DNA from: Larimichthys crocea
Lineage: Eukaryota > Chordata > Actinopteri > Sciaenidae
Assembly: GCF_000972845.2 (NCBI RefSeq)
Contig: NC_040016.1
Coordinates: 18,874,098-18,938,097, forward strand
Length of the DNA stretch: 64,000 bases
Direction of reading: 5' to 3'
Every line of letters begins with the position of its first letter. Position 1 is the stretch's first letter. A program made the position numbers and the translations under genes. The notes below the pieces were generated by a model, which saw only the letters and a list, made by a program, of their open reading frames with translations, was not told the origin of the DNA and made no database searches. Positions 63,336 to 64,000 of the stretch are shown piece after piece.

Positions 63336-64000
63336 CTCCCCCAGCCATAACAGACTCCTGGGCTGTTTAGAGAGGCTGGCTACAATGCGGAGGACAGATG
63401 TGGAAAACCCCTGGCTCTGCAGACAAGGGCCTCCTTCATCCCTCCTTCTCCTGTCCTTCACTAAGACGGAGGGACGGAGGGATGGAGTTACTGAACTAAC
63501 TTCCTGGATTACATCAAACACCCCCTCTGCATGCAGGGCTGCCGAACCTCCCACCTCCTCCCTCTCCTTCTCTGTCACTCTCTGCCTCTCTCTTTTTCTC
63601 TGTCTCTTCCTTTGCAGGGAGTCTACCTCTCCATCCAGACTTTGCTGTGCACACACACACACACACACTGTGCTGTGTGCACGTGAAGTGAAGTGGATGC
63701 ATGCACTTGTGAACGTGTGCTCGGTTGTGCTTGTCTGTCAGCAAAAAAAAAAATGATTAGGACTTCATTCCAAACTGGATAAAGGAGAATAAAAGTATAC
63801 AGCTGCTAATAAATTATGAACATAAAACATTCTGGGAGGGGGAATAGCTACAAAGGTAGAAAAGTTTAACACAACCAGGAGAGGAGAAAGTTTGCTGTTT
63901 GACAAGGGATGCTGTAATTGAGTGAGTTGAAGCATTAAGCAGCAGGTGTTTGTGCTGTGTAGAAGGCATGGCCAAGGCAGCGAGCTGCAGAGGGCAGTCA

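Larger units (their letters stand above)
60431..64000. other. Gene-free stretch at the right edge
   Basis: CA/GT arrays lie at 62185-62218, 63124-63162 and about 63302-63334, with GA runs near 61.2 kb. Motif-rich non-repetitive sequence lies near 61260-61420, 61880-62070 and 62240-62400. No exon is recognised. Confidence 0.55.

Overview
The window is vertebrate nuclear DNA, most probably from a teleost fish. The evidence is intron-split genes with GT-AG sites, very dense CA/GT microsatellites, tRNA-derived SINEs of fish type, and many short hAT-like and pogo-like DNA transposons. Only two protein-coding genes can be supported. No species call is possible from the sequence.

Left part (1-9600, with a 3' tail to about 11.9 kb). 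The first coding exon of srgap2 lies on the minus strand at 4720-4786; the rest of that gene runs off the left edge, so 1-4719 is read as part of its first intron. A complete four-exon fam72a gene lies on the plus strand at 7400-9600 and encodes 149 residues, the same length as human FAM72A. The two genes are head to head, as SRGAP2/FAM72 pairs are in mammals. Between them are the srgap2 leader region, an 877-bp hAT-like element carrying a nested 341-bp pogo-like MITE, and a fam72a promoter with five CCAAT boxes, an ETS site and CHR-like motifs, the layout of a G2/M cell-cycle promoter. Intron 1 of fam72a holds two nested SINEs. A long 3' UTR probably ends at an AATAAA near 11.92 kb.

Middle part (about 12-20.5 kb). 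This is AT-rich sequence without clear genes and almost without CA repeats. It holds local repeats and two weak candidate exons on the minus strand (13.2 and 19.7 kb).

Right part (20.5-64 kb). This is a gene-poor, microsatellite-dense region with no convincing coding sequence. It contains a 657-bp polypyrimidine tract, an (ATCT)22 array, a 79-bp CA tract, and a set of hAT-family MITEs with 8-bp target duplications, several perfect or nearly so. One keeps a transposase C-terminal remnant, and one sits inside an older SINE. RTE-like and L2-like 3' tails are also present. Islands of non-repetitive sequence with homeodomain, POU, GATA and TALE-type motifs lie between the repeats and resemble conserved non-coding elements. 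I infer a regulatory desert or a very large intron of an unseen gene. No previously undescribed gene system was found; the strongest signals are the conserved divergent gene pair, its promoter design and the transposon stratigraphy.
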